Counted from the stretch's first letter, positions 42,205 to 52,063 are shown. The stretch: DNA of 64,000 bases from Frankiaceae bacterium (GCA_035556555.1 DATMES010000046.1:124001-188000), one strand, 5' to 3'. The notes: generated by a model not told the origin, from the sequence alone. Numbers and translations: made by a program.

Positions 42205-42227
42205 TTGTCACACCCCCGGTCCAGAAT
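42205..42227 (+). promoter_or_regulatory. RecA-NDp/PafBC-like promoter of lhr: TTGTCACAC-N8-CAGAAT
   Basis: TTGTCACAC (42205-42213), 8 nt, CAGAAT (42222-42227), then 7 nt to ATG 42235, predicting a leaderless damage-inducible message. Confidence 0.65.
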
Positions 42228-42234
42228 CGGTTCC

Positions 42235-45200
42235 ATGGGTGCACTCGACCGCTTCTCCCCCGCCACGCGCGCGTGGTTCGAGGGGGCGTTCGCCGCGCCC
42301 ACGGCCGCGCAGGAGGGCGCCTGGGACGCGATCCAGAAGGGGTCCAACGCGCTCGTCGTCGCCCCCACGGGCAGCGGCAAGACACTCGCCGCGTTCCTCT
42401 GGTCGCTCGACCGGATCGCTTCGCAGCCGCCACCGGAGAGAGCACGGCGGTGCCGGGTGCTGTACGTCTCCCCGCTCAAGGCGCTCGCGGTCGACGTCGA
42501 GCGCAACCTCCGCGCGCCGCTGACGGGCATCCGCGGCGCGGCGCAACGCCTCGGCACGCCCCCGCCCGACGTCACGGTCGCCGTGCGCTCCGGCGACACC
42601 CCCGCCGACGAACGCCGCCGCTTCGCCACGACGCCACCGGACATCCTCATCACCACGCCGGAGTCGCTGTTCCTCATCCTCACCAGCGCGGCGCGGGAGT
42701 CGCTGCGCGGGGTGGAGACGGTCATCGTCGACGAGGTGCACGCGATGGTCGCGACCAAGCGCGGCGCCCACCTGGCCCTCTCGCTCGAACGCCTCGACGC
42801 CCTCCTCGACGCGCCCGCGCAGCGGATCGGGCTGTCGGCGACCGTACGTCCCCTCGACGAGGTCGCGCGGTTCCTCGGCGGTGCGCGCGAGGTCGAGGTC
42901 GTCAACCCGCCCGCCGCCAAGACGATCGAGCTGCGGGTCGTCGTGCCCGTCGAGGACATGGCCGCGCTCGGCGAGGGCACCGGCGTGACCAGCGGCAGCG
43001 CGGCCGGCGGGGAGGACCGTTCGTCGATCTGGCCGGCCGTCGACGAGCGCATCGTCGACCTCATCGAGGCGCACCGTTCGACGATCGTCTTCGCCAACTC
43101 CCGCCGCCTCGCGGAGCGGCTCTGCGCGAGGCTGAACGACATCGCGTACGAGCGGCGCACCGGCGAGGCACTGCCCGGCGGTCGAGCGCCCGCCGCGCTC
43201 ATGGCGCAGGCAGGCGCCAGCCGCGGCGCCGAGCCCGAGATCGCCCGCGCGCACCACGGCTCGGTGAGCAAGGAGCAGCGCGCGCTCATCGAGGAGGACC
43301 TCAAGGCGGGGCGGCTGCCCGCGGTCGTCGCGACGAGCAGCCTCGAGCTCGGCATCGACATGGGCGCGGTCGACCTCGTCATCCAGGTCGAGGCGCCGCC
43401 GTCCGTGGCCTCCGGCTTGCAACGCGTCGGCCGCGCGGGCCATCAGGTCGGCGCGGTGAGCCGCGGGGTGCTGTTCCCCAAGTACCGCGGCGACCTCGTC
43501 CAGAGCGCCGTCGTCGTGGAGCGCATGCGCAACGGCGCGATCGAGTCGCTGCGCTACCCGCGCAACCCCCTCGACGTCCTCGCCCAGCAGGTCGTCTCGA
43601 TGGTCGCCATGGAGCCGTGGCAGGTCGACGACCTCGTCGCGCTGGTACGCCGCGCGGCACCGTTCGCGACGCTGCCGCAGTCGGCGTTCGAGGCGACGCT
43701 GGACATGCTCTCGGGGCGTTACCCGAGCGACGACTTCGCCGAGCTGCGCCCGCGCGTGATCTGGGACCGCATCTCCGGCACGCTGACCGGAAGGCCAGGG
43801 GCGCAGCGCCTCGCGGTCACGAGCGGCGGCACGATCCCCGACCGCGGGCTCTTCGGCGTCTTCCTCGTCGGCGAGAAGGGCTCGCGGGTCGGCGAGCTCG
43901 ACGAGGAGATGGTCTACGAGTCGCGCGTCAGCGACGTGTTCCTGCTCGGCTCGTCGTCGTGGCGGATCGAGGAGATCACGCACGACCGCGTGCTCGTGAC
44001 GCCGGCGCCCGGGGTGCCGGGGAAGATGCCGTTCTGGCACGGCGACGCCCCGGGGCGCCCTGTCGAGCTGGGACGGGCGCTCGGGGCGTTCCTCCGCGAG
44101 ATGACGCGCCTGTCCGACGACGACGCGCGCGCCCGCGCCGCCGTCGCGGGCCTCGACGAGTGGGCGGCGGCCAACCTCGTCGCGTACCTCCGCGAACAGC
44201 AGCAGGCCACCGCGCACCTGCCCGACGACCGCACGATCGTCGTCGAGCGCTTCCGCGACGAGCTCGGCGACTGGCGGCTGTGCGTGCACTCGCCGTTCGG
44301 CGCGCAGGTCAACGCCCCGTGGGCGCTCGCCATCACGGCCCGTGCCCGCGAGCGGTACGGCGTCGAGGTGCAGACCATGCACTCCGACGACGGCATCGTC
44401 GTACGCCTCCCCGAGACCGAGGAGGCGCCCACCGCCGACCTCGTGCTGCTCGACCCCGACGACGTCGAGCCGCTGGTCCGCGACGAGGTGGGCTCCTCGG
44501 CGCTGTTCGCGTCGCGGTTCAGGGAGTGCGCGGCGCGCGCGCTGCTGCTGCCCAAGCGCAACCCCGGCAAGCGGACGCCGCTGTGGCAGCAGCGGCAGAA
44601 GTCCGCGGTGCTGCTGCAGGTGGCGGGGCGCTTCGGGTCGTTCCCGATCGTGCTGGAGACGATGCGCGAGGTGCTCCAGGACGTCTTCGACGTGCCCGGA
44701 CTGCGCGAGCTGATGGCCGACGTGTCGTCGCGCAAGGTTCGGCTGGTCGAGGTGGAGACGCCGCAGCCGTCGCCGTTCGCGCGGTCGCTGCTGTTCGGCT
44801 ACATCGGCGCGTTCATGTACGAGGGCGACGCACCGCTGGCCGAGCGGCGCGCGCAGGCACTCTCGCTCGACTCCGCTCTCCTGGCCGAGCTGCTCGGCCA
44901 GGCGGAGCTGCGCGAGCTCATCGACGTCGAGGCGATGGCCGAGGTGGAGGTCGAGCTGCAGCGCCTCGCCCCCGACAGGCACGCGCGGTCGGTCGACGAA
45001 GTCGCCGACCTGCTCCGCGTGCTCGGCGACCTCACGACCGCCGAGGCCGTCGAGCGCGGCGCGACACCCGCCTGGCTCGCCGACCTCGAGGAGGCGCGGC
45101 GGGCGATCCGCGTACGCCTCGCCGGCGAGGAGCGCTGGGTCGCCGCGGAGGACGCGGCGCGGCTGCGCGACGCGCTCGGGGTGCCGTTGCCGGTGGGCCT

Positions 45201-46812
45201 GCCGGAGGCGTTCCTCGACCCGGTGGCCGACCCGATGGGCGACCTCGTGTCCCGCTGGGCACGGACGCACGGGCCGTTCGTCGCGGCCGACGTCGCGGCA
45301 CGGCTCGGCACCGGCGCGGCCGTCGTCACCGACGCGCTGCACCGGCTCGCGGCGCACGGCCGGGTGGTGCACGGGGAGTTCCGGCCGGGCGGATCGGGCA
45401 CGGAGTGGTGCGACGCGGAGGTGCTGCGGTCGCTGCGCAGGCGTTCGCTGGCGAAGCTCCGCAAGGAGGTCGAGCCGGTGCCGGCGGTGGCGCTGGCGAG
45501 GTTCCTGCCCGCGTGGCAGCAGGTCGGGGTGTCCTCTGGCCGTGGGGTCGACGCCGTGCTGCGCGCGGTCGAGCAGCTGCAGGGCGCGTCCGTCCCCGCG
45601 AGCGCGCTGGAGTCGCTGGTGCTGCCGTCGCGGGTCGCCGACTACTCCCCCGCGTACCTCGACGAGCTCTGCGCCGCCGGCGAGGTGGTCTGGGCGGGCT
45701 CGGGCGGGCTGCCCGGCAATGACGGCTGGGTCTCGCTCTACCTCGCCGACGCCGCGCCGTTGCTCCTCCCGCCGTCCACGCTGGCCGACCCGACGCCGTG
45801 GCAGACCGCCGTGCTGGAGGCGCTCGACGGCGGAGCGGCGCTGTTCTTCCGCTCGCTGTCCGACCGGGTCGGCGGGCCCGACGACGCCGACCTCGTCACC
45901 GCGCTGTGGGACCTCGTCTGGGCGGGGCTGGTGACCAACGACACACCGGCGCCGTTGCGCTCGCTGCTGGGCCGGGGGCGGGCGCCGTCGCGGCGGCGTA
46001 CTCCGGTCGCGCGCTACCGCGGCGTCGGGCGCGGCGTGGGCAGGGCGGCGCTGCCGACGCGGGCGGGGCCGCCGATGGGCGCGGGCCGGTGGACGTTGCT
46101 GCCGGAGCGCGAGGCGGACCGCACACGGCGGCTGCACGCCGTCGCCGAGACGCTGCTCGACCGGCACGGCGTCGTCACGCGCGGGGCGGTGCAGGCGGAG
46201 CACGTGGCGGGCGGGTTCGCGGCCGTCTACTCCGTGCTCAAGGCGATGGAGGAGTCGGGCCGGTGCCGGCGCGGCTACTTCGTCGAGGGGCTGGGCGCGG
46301 CGCAGTTCGCGCAGCCTGGGGCGATCGACCGGGTCCGCGCGATGGCGTCCGACCGGCGGCTCGACGAGGTGCTGCCGCCGCCGGGGCCTGAGGTCTGGGC
46401 GCCGGGGTCGCGCGCGCAGCGGGCCAAGGCGCCGCCCGCGGTCGTGCTCGCCGCGACCGACCCCGCCAACCCGTACGGCGCCGCCCTCCCCTGGCCCGAG
46501 CGCGTCGCGGAGGACGGCGAGGGCAAGGGGCACAGGCCTGGGCGCAAGGCGGGCGCACTGGTCGTGCTGGTGGACGGCGAGCTGGTGCTCTACGTCGAGC
46601 GGGGCGGCCGCAGCCTGCTCACGTGGGCGGAGCAGCCCGAACGCCTCCAGCCCGCCGTGGACGCGCTCGCGCTGGCGGTGCGCGACGGGTCGCTCGGCAA
46701 GCTGGCGGTGGAGCGGGGGGACGGCGACTTCGTCCTCGGCACGCCGCTCGGGGCGGCACTGGAGTCGGCGGGGTTCCGGCCCACGCCGCGCGGCCTGCGG
46801 CTGAGGGGGTGA
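42235..46812 (+). CDS. lhr: Large superfamily-2 helicase Lhr (Lhr-Core plus C-terminal domain)
   Basis: 1525 residues, the long form seen in actinobacteria. ATP-dependent 3'-5' translocase/helicase acting on DNA and RNA:DNA during repair. Motif I APTGSGKTLAAFLW, Ia YVSPLKALAVDVERNL, motif II TVIVDEVHAM, motif III GLSATV, motif VI VASGLQRVGRAGHQ. The winged helix and Lhr-core domain follow to about residue 850, then the Lhr-CTD with tandem winged helices to a C-terminal PRGLRLRG. ATG 42235 is set by the leaderless promoter geometry; no longer start is needed. In mycobacteria lhr is damage-induced and lies next to nei2, which is 2 kb away here. Confidence 0.97.
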   Translation: MGALDRFSPATRAWFEGAFAAPTAAQEGAWDAIQKGSNALVVAPTGSGKTLAAFLWSLDRIASQPPPERARRCRVLYVSPLKALAVDVERNLRAPLTGIRGAAQRLGTPPPDVTVAVRSGDTPADERRRFATTPPDILITTPESLFLILTSAARESLRGVETVIVDEVHAMVATKRGAHLALSLERLDALLDAPAQRIGLSATVRPLDEVARFLGGAREVEVVNPPAAKTIELRVVVPVEDMAALGEGTGVTSGSAAGGEDRSSIWPAVDERIVDLIEAHRSTIVFANSRRLAERLCARLNDIAYERRTGEALPGGRAPAALMAQAGASRGAEPEIARAHHGSVSKEQRALIEEDLKAGRLPAVVATSSLELGIDMGAVDLVIQVEAPPSVASGLQRVGRAGHQVGAVSRGVLFPKYRGDLVQSAVVVERMRNGAIESLRYPRNPLDVLAQQVVSMVAMEPWQVDDLVALVRRAAPFATLPQSAFEATLDMLSGRYPSDDFAELRPRVIWDRISGTLTGRPGAQRLAVTSGGTIPDRGLFGVFLVGEKGSRVGELDEEMVYESRVSDVFLLGSSSWRIEEITHDRVLVTPAPGVPGKMPFWHGDAPGRPVELGRALGAFLREMTRLSDDDARARAAVAGLDEWAAANLVAYLREQQQATAHLPDDRTIVVERFRDELGDWRLCVHSPFGAQVNAPWALAITARARERYGVEVQTMHSDDGIVVRLPETEEAPTADLVLLDPDDVEPLVRDEVGSSALFASRFRECAARALLLPKRNPGKRTPLWQQRQKSAVLLQVAGRFGSFPIVLETMREVLQDVFDVPGLRELMADVSSRKVRLVEVETPQPSPFARSLLFGYIGAFMYEGDAPLAERRAQALSLDSALLAELLGQAELRELIDVEAMAEVEVELQRLAPDRHARSVDEVADLLRVLGDLTTAEAVERGATPAWLADLEEARRAIRVRLAGEERWVAAEDAARLRDALGVPLPVGLPEAFLDPVADPMGDLVSRWARTHGPFVAADVAARLGTGAAVVTDALHRLAAHGRVVHGEFRPGGSGTEWCDAEVLRSLRRRSLAKLRKEVEPVPAVALARFLPAWQQVGVSSGRGVDAVLRAVEQLQGASVPASALESLVLPSRVADYSPAYLDELCAAGEVVWAGSGGLPGNDGWVSLYLADAAPLLLPPSTLADPTPWQTAVLEALDGGAALFFRSLSDRVGGPDDADLVTALWDLVWAGLVTNDTPAPLRSLLGRGRAPSRRRTPVARYRGVGRGVGRAALPTRAGPPMGAGRWTLLPEREADRTRRLHAVAETLLDRHGVVTRGAVQAEHVAGGFAAVYSVLKAMEESGRCRRGYFVEGLGAAQFAQPGAIDRVRAMASDRRLDEVLPPPGPEVWAPGSRAQRAKAPPAVVLAATDPANPYGAALPWPERVAEDGEGKGHRPGRKAGALVVLVDGELVLYVERGGRSLLTWAEQPERLQPAVDALALAVRDGSLGKLAVERGDGDFVLGTPLGAALESAGFRPTPRGLRLRG

Positions 46813-47441
46813 TCGACGCGGACCCCGACCCTGTGGTGGTGACCCGGAGCTCGTACGGCGTGCTCGCCGACGCCTACGCCGCCACGACCGCCGTCACCAG
46901 GCCCGAGCTCGCGGCCTGGCGCGACGCGTGGGCCGCGACGCTGCCCGGGCGAGGGCGGGTGCTCGACGCGGGCTGCGGGCCAGGCCAGCACGCGGCCGCG
47001 TTCGCGGCGGCCGGGCTGCGGGCGGTGGCGCTGGACCTGACGCCGGCGATGGCGGCGCTGGCCCGCGCGCGCGTGCCGGCGGTCGTGGGCGACCTGCGCC
47101 GGCTGGCGTTCGCGGACGGCGCGTTCGCGGGCGTCTGGTCGTCGGCGTCGCTGCTGCACGTGCCGCGCGACGACGCGGGCACGGCGCTGCGCGAGCTGCG
47201 CCGGGTCACGGCGGACGGCGGCGCGCTGGCGCTGATCACGGCGACGGGCGGCACGGACGGGTGGGAGAGCCCGCAGTACGACACCGGCCCGGCGCGGCCG
47301 CCGCCGCGCTTCTTCGTCTACCACGACGAGGCCTCGCTGCGGACGCTGCTCACCGACGCGGGCTGGGCGGTGAGGTCGGTGCGGTTCGAGCCCGGAGAGC
47401 TGCGGGACTGGCTGTGGGTGACCGCGGACGCGGCGGGCTAG
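46809..47441 (+). CDS. SAM-dependent methyltransferase (class I)
   Basis: 210 residues. GTG 46809 overlaps the lhr stop (GTGA), so it is co-transcribed and coupled. Rossmann motifs: VLDAGCGPGQHAAAFAAAG (motif I), ALDLTPAMAALAR, VGDLRRLAFADGAFAGVWSS (post-I/II) and LRELRRVTADGGALAL. The C-terminal substrate lid ends DWLWVTADAAG. Substrate unknown; coupling to Lhr suggests induction in DNA damage, but a nucleic-acid target is only a guess. Confidence 0.88.
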   Translation: MIDADPDPVVVTRSSYGVLADAYAATTAVTRPELAAWRDAWAATLPGRGRVLDAGCGPGQHAAAFAAAGLRAVALDLTPAMAALARARVPAVVGDLRRLAFADGAFAGVWSSASLLHVPRDDAGTALRELRRVTADGGALALITATGGTDGWESPQYDTGPARPPPRFFVYHDEASLRTLLTDAGWAVRSVRFEPGELRDWLWVTADAAG

Positions 47442-47451
47442 CGAGCAGCCG

Positions 47452-48684
47452 TCAGCGGGCGCAGGCGGCGGCCCACGTACGGCCGCCGTCGACGGAGCAG
47501 TAGACGGCGGTGTCGTCGCGGTCCGGGTCGTTCGACAGCGCGGCGAAGAGCCTGCCGTCCGGCGCGAGCACGAGGCCCTGCTCCTGGGTCAGCGACCGGC
47601 CGAACGACCCCGGCAGCCGCCCCGGCGCTCGAGTCCGCGGCCCGTGGTAGCGGGACGTCGCGACGAGCCGCCAGGTGCTGCCGGCGTCGGTGCTGCGGAA
47701 CAGCTCCGACTCGACGGTGCCCGGCTTCGCGTCGGAGTGGAGGTCGTGCTGGACGGCGGCGTAGAGGAGGTTCGGCTGCCCGGCGGTGTGCGCGAACGTC
47801 ACCACCGGCGGCAGCAGCGACTTCCTGTGCGTACGGATCGTCCGGTCGAGGCTGCGCCACGGCACGAACGTCGTCCCGCCGTCGAGCGAGCGGTACGCGC
47901 GGACGCCGGTCGGCGTGCTCCACACGACGTGCACGTGCCGGCGTGCCGGCCAGTCGTCGCTGACCCACACGCGCGGCGCGGTGCGCATGACCTGGTCGCC
48001 GGAGAACGTCGCCACCGCCGTCGCGCACGTGAACGTCGCGTCGCAGCGGTCGACCCCTGGCCGCCCGTCGGCGCGAAAGGTCAGCGCGAACACCGGGTCG
48101 GTCGGCGCGAGCCGCGGCGGCACCGCGAAACGCACCAGCTCCGTGCCCGGCGACCCCGCGACCGGGTGGCGCGTCCGGGCGTCGGCCTCGATGACGTACG
48201 GGACCGCCTGCTGGTAGCCGGCGGGGCCGACGACGTCGGTGTAGGCGAACGCCACCCGCTCGCCGGCCCCGGGCACCGGCGAGACGGCGCCGACGAACGG
48301 CGTCATCCGGTCGAGCCCGCCCGACGTGAGGCCGGCCTCGGCCGGCACGAACGTCCGCCCGTCGTCCACGCTCGCGAGCAGCGTGTCGGAGAACGCGTAG
48401 AGGGTGCGGTCGGTGGCGTACCGCGGCGAGAACAGCACCCCGTAGATCGGCAGGTTCGGCACGGGCACGCCGGTCACCAGGGGCGACTGCGCGCGCCACG
48501 TCCGGCCCCGGTCGGTGCTGAGGTAGACGCCCCACCTGTTGGAGCACGCGACCTTGCCGTCGGTCGCGTACGCCGGCGAGACCGTGACCGACGAGCACTG
48601 CGGAGCCCACGCGGGCGCGGCGGGCGCGGCCGGCGCGCCGCCGAGCACGGCGAGCAGCGCGAACGCGAGCGCGGTCCTGCGCAT
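47452..48684 (-). CDS. Secreted BNR/sortilin-like beta-propeller protein
   Basis: 410 residues with signal peptide (ALAFALLAVLGGAPAAPAAPA). Asp-box/BNR repeats are frequent: VYLSTDRGRTWRAQ, LLASVDDGRTFVPA, AYRSLDGGTTFVPW, LFRSTDAGSTWRLV, VYCSVDGGRTWAAA. Such S/T-x-D-x-G-x-T-W/F boxes mark sialidase- or Vps10-like propellers; no sialidase Arg triad is evident, so it may be a binding protein. Convergent with the methyltransferase. Confidence 0.82.
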   Translation of the reverse strand: MRRTALAFALLAVLGGAPAAPAAPAWAPQCSSVTVSPAYATDGKVACSNRWGVYLSTDRGRTWRAQSPLVTGVPVPNLPIYGVLFSPRYATDRTLYAFSDTLLASVDDGRTFVPAEAGLTSGGLDRMTPFVGAVSPVPGAGERVAFAYTDVVGPAGYQQAVPYVIEADARTRHPVAGSPGTELVRFAVPPRLAPTDPVFALTFRADGRPGVDRCDATFTCATAVATFSGDQVMRTAPRVWVSDDWPARRHVHVVWSTPTGVRAYRSLDGGTTFVPWRSLDRTIRTHRKSLLPPVVTFAHTAGQPNLLYAAVQHDLHSDAKPGTVESELFRSTDAGSTWRLVATSRYHGPRTRAPGRLPGSFGRSLTQEQGLVLAPDGRLFAALSNDPDRDDTAVYCSVDGGRTWAAACAR

Positions 48685-48775
48685 GACGACGTCCCCCTTG
48701 GATGAGCGGCGCGGGGACACTTCGACGCGAAGATCACCGGGTCCTGTCGGGCGCGGGACACGTACGCTCGACCGC

Positions 48776-49582
48776 GTGCCCGAAGGCGACACGGTCTGGC
48801 TGGCGGCGCGGCGGATGCACGCCGCGCTCGCCGGGAAGGTGCTGCGCCGCAGCGACTTCCGCGTCCCCGCTCTCGCCACGGTCGACCTGAGCGGGCGGAC
48901 GGTGACGGAGTTCGTCAGCCGCGGCAAGCACATGCTGCTGCGCCTCGACGACGGCAGCACGCTGCACACGCACTTCCTCATGGACGGCTCCTGGCACCTG
49001 TACGCCCCCGGCGAGCGCTGGCGCGGCGGCCCCGGCCACACGATCCGCGCGGTGCTGGAGACCGACGACGCGGTGGCGGTGGCGTACCGGATGCCGGTTC
49101 TCGAGGTGATCGCGACGGCGGCCGAGGACGAGGTCGTCGGCCACCTCGGGCCCGACCTGCTGGGCCCTGACTGGGATGCGGCGGGGGCCGTACGGCGCCT
49201 CAGCGAGAGACCGGACCGCGAGATCGGCCCTGCCCTGCTGGACCAGCGCAACCTCGCCGGGATCGGCAACCTCTACAAGGCGGAGACGCTGTTCCTGCGC
49301 GGCGTCACGCCGTGGACGCGCACCGGCGACGTCCCCGACCTCACCGCGATGGTGACCCTCGCGCAGCGGCTGCTGCACGCCAACCGCGAGCACTTCTCCC
49401 AGGCCACGACCGGCGACACGCGGCCGGGGCGGCAGCACTGGGTGTTCGAACGTGCCGGACGGCCGTGCCGGCGATGCGGCACGGCCGTCCGGATGGCCGA
49501 GCAGGGCGAGCCGGACCACCCCGAGCAGGCGAGGCTGACGTACTGGTGCCCGCACTGCCAGCGAGGTCCGGCCCCGCCTTAG
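48776..49582 (+). CDS. nei2: Endonuclease VIII-like DNA glycosylase (Fpg/Nei family)
   Basis: 268 residues. Removes oxidised bases and cleaves the abasic site. The N-terminus PEGDTVWLAARRM gives catalytic Pro2 and Glu3. A helix-two-turn-helix (DQRNLAGIGNLYKAETLFLRG) and a C-terminal zinc finger (CRRCGTAVR ... YWCPHCQRG) follow. GTG 48776 has TACGCT ending 7 nt upstream, so it is leaderless. Its closeness to lhr matches the mycobacterial lhr-nei2 neighbourhood. Confidence 0.95.
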   Translation: MPEGDTVWLAARRMHAALAGKVLRRSDFRVPALATVDLSGRTVTEFVSRGKHMLLRLDDGSTLHTHFLMDGSWHLYAPGERWRGGPGHTIRAVLETDDAVAVAYRMPVLEVIATAAEDEVVGHLGPDLLGPDWDAAGAVRRLSERPDREIGPALLDQRNLAGIGNLYKAETLFLRGVTPWTRTGDVPDLTAMVTLAQRLLHANREHFSQATTGDTRPGRQHWVFERAGRPCRRCGTAVRMAEQGEPDHPEQARLTYWCPHCQRGPAPP

Positions 49583-49585
49583 GAC

Positions 49586-51259
49586 CTAGCGGTCGTACGA
49601 CACCGCGTTCAGCGCGTTGACGATGCCGTGGCCGTAGAACCCGTTGAACTCCGTCGTGCCCTCGCACGTGTTGGTCCACGAGCGGCCGTACGGCACGTAC
49701 GAGAACGCCCGCGGCTCGGGGCACGCGTGCGGCACGGCCGAGGCGAAGAGGATCTCCTCGACGTGCTTGGGCTTCATGGTCAGGCCGCCCTTGACGCGGC
49801 CGTCCTTGTGCCCGAACTCGCTGACGATGAGCGCGACGACGCCGGTGGCGTGCGGGGCGGCCATCGAGGTGCCCTGGATCCACTGGTAGTACGCGCACGG
49901 GCCGGTGGAGCAGTCCTTGACGACCGCCGGCGTGGTCGGGTTGCCGGCCTCGTCGATGGTGTGGTCCGCGCGGCCGACGACCTCGGGGTACGGCGCCAGG
50001 ATCATGTTGGAGTTCTGCCGGTTCTTCGGCGTGCCGAGGTAGTCGCGGAAGAACCCGCCGGGCGCCGCCACGGACGCCTGCTCGACGCCGAAGTTGGAGT
50101 AGTCGGCCTTGACGCCGGTCGGGCCCACGGACGTGATCGAGAGCACGTTACGGCCCTCGGTCGGCATGTCGAGGCACGAGTTGTCGACGGTCCGGCTGTA
50201 CTCCGCGCCGGGCGGGAAGTCCGGGCTGCTCGCGTCCGACGTCGGGTTGCCGAGGTCGGTGTGCGAGTTGCCGGCCGCGCCGACGAGCGTGACGCCGCCG
50301 GCGTGCGCGTAGTCGAGCGCCCGCTGCGTCGCCTCGATGATCGCGGCCTGCTCGGCGGTCGCCTCGGGCGAGTCGGCCGGGTTGCCGTTGGGGCAGTTGT
50401 AGAGCCACGGGTCGATGTAGAAGCTCATGTTGACGACGTCGACGCCGATGTCGGCGGCGTACGTCAGCGCGTCCACGGACGGCTGGAGGAAGAAGTAGCC
50501 GGAGTCCTGGCCCGCGCGCAGGTTGACGAGGGTGACGTTCGGCGCGACGCCGGCGATGCCGAGGCCGTTGATCGGCGAGGCGATGGTGCCGGCGACGTGC
50601 GTGCCGTGGCCGTTCTCGTCGACGTCGTTGGGGTCGGTGCAGGAGCCGTCGGGGTCCTCGGCGCAGGCGCCGTCGACGAGCGGGATGTCGGTGGTGAAGT
50701 TGCGGCTGCGAACGGCGTCGAAGTTCGGCGCGATGTCGGGGTGCGAGCCGTCGACACCGGTGTCCATGACGCCGACGACGACGCGGCGGTCGCCGGCCTG
50801 CGTCTCGTGCGCGTCGGGCGCGCCGATCATGTCCATGTCCCACTGGAGCGACGCGAGCGGGTCGGTGCCGGCCTCGCCGCCGCTGTGCGCGCGCGGGCCC
50901 TGGCCGGGCTCGCGGCCCTCCTGCTCGATCGCCTCGCGGGAGGCGCGGACGTCGTCGGGCGCGTAGCCGACGGGCCGGTTGCGGGCCGCGCCGAACAGCG
51001 CGCTCTCCCGCGCGACCCGCGCGGCGAAGTCGCCCCGCGTGGTCGTGACGGTGGCGACGCCGACGGCGGCGTTCTCGCGGACGAGGGTGCCGCCCGCGCG
51101 CTCGATGGCGGCGCGGGCCGCGGCGGGTGAGACGCCCGCGGCGTAGACGACGGCGAACTCGCCGCCCTCCGCGCGAGCGCCGGCGCCCGGCGACACGACG
51201 ACGGTGATGCCGAGCGTGGTGAGGACGGCCGTCGCGGCCGTCAGGATGGTCTTGCGCAC
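49586..51259 (-). CDS. Secreted subtilisin-like protease (S8), paralogue of the 16.4-kb gene
   Basis: 557 residues. Signal peptide (ILTAATAVLTTLGITVVVSPGAGA). Propeptide, then DPLASLQWDMDMIGAPDAHE. Triad: Asp in VGVMDTGVDGSHPD, His in ENGHGTHVAGTIAS, Ser in IQGTSMAAPHATG; AAGNSHTDL holds the oxyanion Asn. It shares AGQDSGYFFLQPSVDALTYA and DPWLYNCPN with the protein at 16369-18108, and both have a Cys-bounded insertion before the catalytic Ser. GTG 51259 follows GGAGG with 7-nt spacing. Convergent with nei2. Confidence 0.93.
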   Translation of the reverse strand: MRKTILTAATAVLTTLGITVVVSPGAGARAEGGEFAVVYAAGVSPAAARAAIERAGGTLVRENAAVGVATVTTTRGDFAARVARESALFGAARNRPVGYAPDDVRASREAIEQEGREPGQGPRAHSGGEAGTDPLASLQWDMDMIGAPDAHETQAGDRRVVVGVMDTGVDGSHPDIAPNFDAVRSRNFTTDIPLVDGACAEDPDGSCTDPNDVDENGHGTHVAGTIASPINGLGIAGVAPNVTLVNLRAGQDSGYFFLQPSVDALTYAADIGVDVVNMSFYIDPWLYNCPNGNPADSPEATAEQAAIIEATQRALDYAHAGGVTLVGAAGNSHTDLGNPTSDASSPDFPPGAEYSRTVDNSCLDMPTEGRNVLSITSVGPTGVKADYSNFGVEQASVAAPGGFFRDYLGTPKNRQNSNMILAPYPEVVGRADHTIDEAGNPTTPAVVKDCSTGPCAYYQWIQGTSMAAPHATGVVALIVSEFGHKDGRVKGGLTMKPKHVEEILFASAVPHACPEPRAFSYVPYGRSWTNTCEGTTEFNGFYGHGIVNALNAVSYDR

Positions 51260-51338
51260 GTGGAAACCTCCGGATGCCCCCGTTGGTAATAAGGGGACCT
51301 TACGCCGGAAAGTCCGGAATGCCAGCGTTCGTCCGGAT

Positions 51339-52007
51339 CTACGCGGTCGACCAGTCGGCGAACGCCGCCGGGTGCGGCGACGCGGTCAGCCCGTGGACGA
51401 CCTGGCGGGCGGCGGCCTCGGCGGTGCCGTGCGCGGCGGGCCAGACGACGTGCGAGACCGCCCAGCGCAGCAGCGCGTCGACCGCGACGGCAGGGTCGGT
51501 CTGCTGGTGCAACGCCCCCGCGGCGACGGCGAGGGACACGCGGCGCAGGGCGGTCTGCCGTACCTCCTGCCACGCGGGAGCGTCGGTAGGCCGCGCGAGG
51601 CGGGCGGCCAGCTCGGGCTCGCGGTCGCGCAGCGCGCGCAGGACCGGGTGGTCGGAGAGCCACTCGGCGGCGTACGCCAGCGCCTCCACCACCGACTCGG
51701 CGGACCCGGCAGGCGACGGCAGCGCGGCGATGCCGGCGAGCAGGTCGTCGACCTCGTCGGCGAGCAGGGCGGCGTAGACGTCGGGCTTGCGGCGGAAGTG
51801 GTTGTAGAGCGTGCCCTTGGCGATGCCGCCCTCGCGGGAGATGTCGCCCATGGTGGTCTTGCGGGTGCCGTACCGCGCGATGCACTTCGCCGCGCCGGAG
51901 AGGATGCAGGCGCGGGAGCGGGTCATGTTGTTCCCTGAGCGGGAACGCCGGGTGCCGGGCACGGGGTCGGCGGCGGCGGCGAGCGGAGCGGTCTGCGCGT
52001 CGGTCAT
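51339..52007 (-). CDS. TetR-family transcriptional regulator
   Basis: 222 residues from ATG 52007. The helix-turn-helix is in the middle: RACILSGAAKCIARYGTRKT then TMGDISREGGIAKGTLYNHF; the C-terminal domain is helical (VVEALAYAAEWLSDHPVLRALRD). The extended N-terminus before MTRSRACIL is Ala/Pro rich, so ATG 51927 may be the true start. An inverted repeat at 52032-52063 just upstream suggests autoregulation. Convergent arrangement does not identify a target; the secreted S8 protease is downstream on the same strand. Confidence 0.85.
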   Translation of the reverse strand: MTDAQTAPLAAAADPVPGTRRSRSGNNMTRSRACILSGAAKCIARYGTRKTTMGDISREGGIAKGTLYNHFRRKPDVYAALLADEVDDLLAGIAALPSPAGSAESVVEALAYAAEWLSDHPVLRALRDREPELAARLARPTDAPAWQEVRQTALRRVSLAVAAGALHQQTDPAVAVDALLRWAVSHVVWPAAHGTAEAAARQVVHGLTASPHPAAFADWSTA

Positions 52008-52031
52008 ACGGGGGGCCGGCTCCGCTGGTCG

Positions 52032-52063
52032 GATTGGACGTTCGGTGGGCTGCGCGTCCAATC
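52032..52063. promoter_or_regulatory. Inverted repeat GATTGGACG...CGTCCAATC, candidate TetR operator
   Basis: Nine-base perfect arms (52032-52040 and 52055-52063) 14 bp apart lie 25 bp upstream of the TetR start. The rest of 52064-52257 shows no gene. Confidence 0.55.

Noticed and set aside
42208-46533. A 1441-codon open frame antisense to lhr
   Set aside because: It is a GC-rich mirror of the lhr codons with no motif; lhr has all helicase motifs in the opposite frame.
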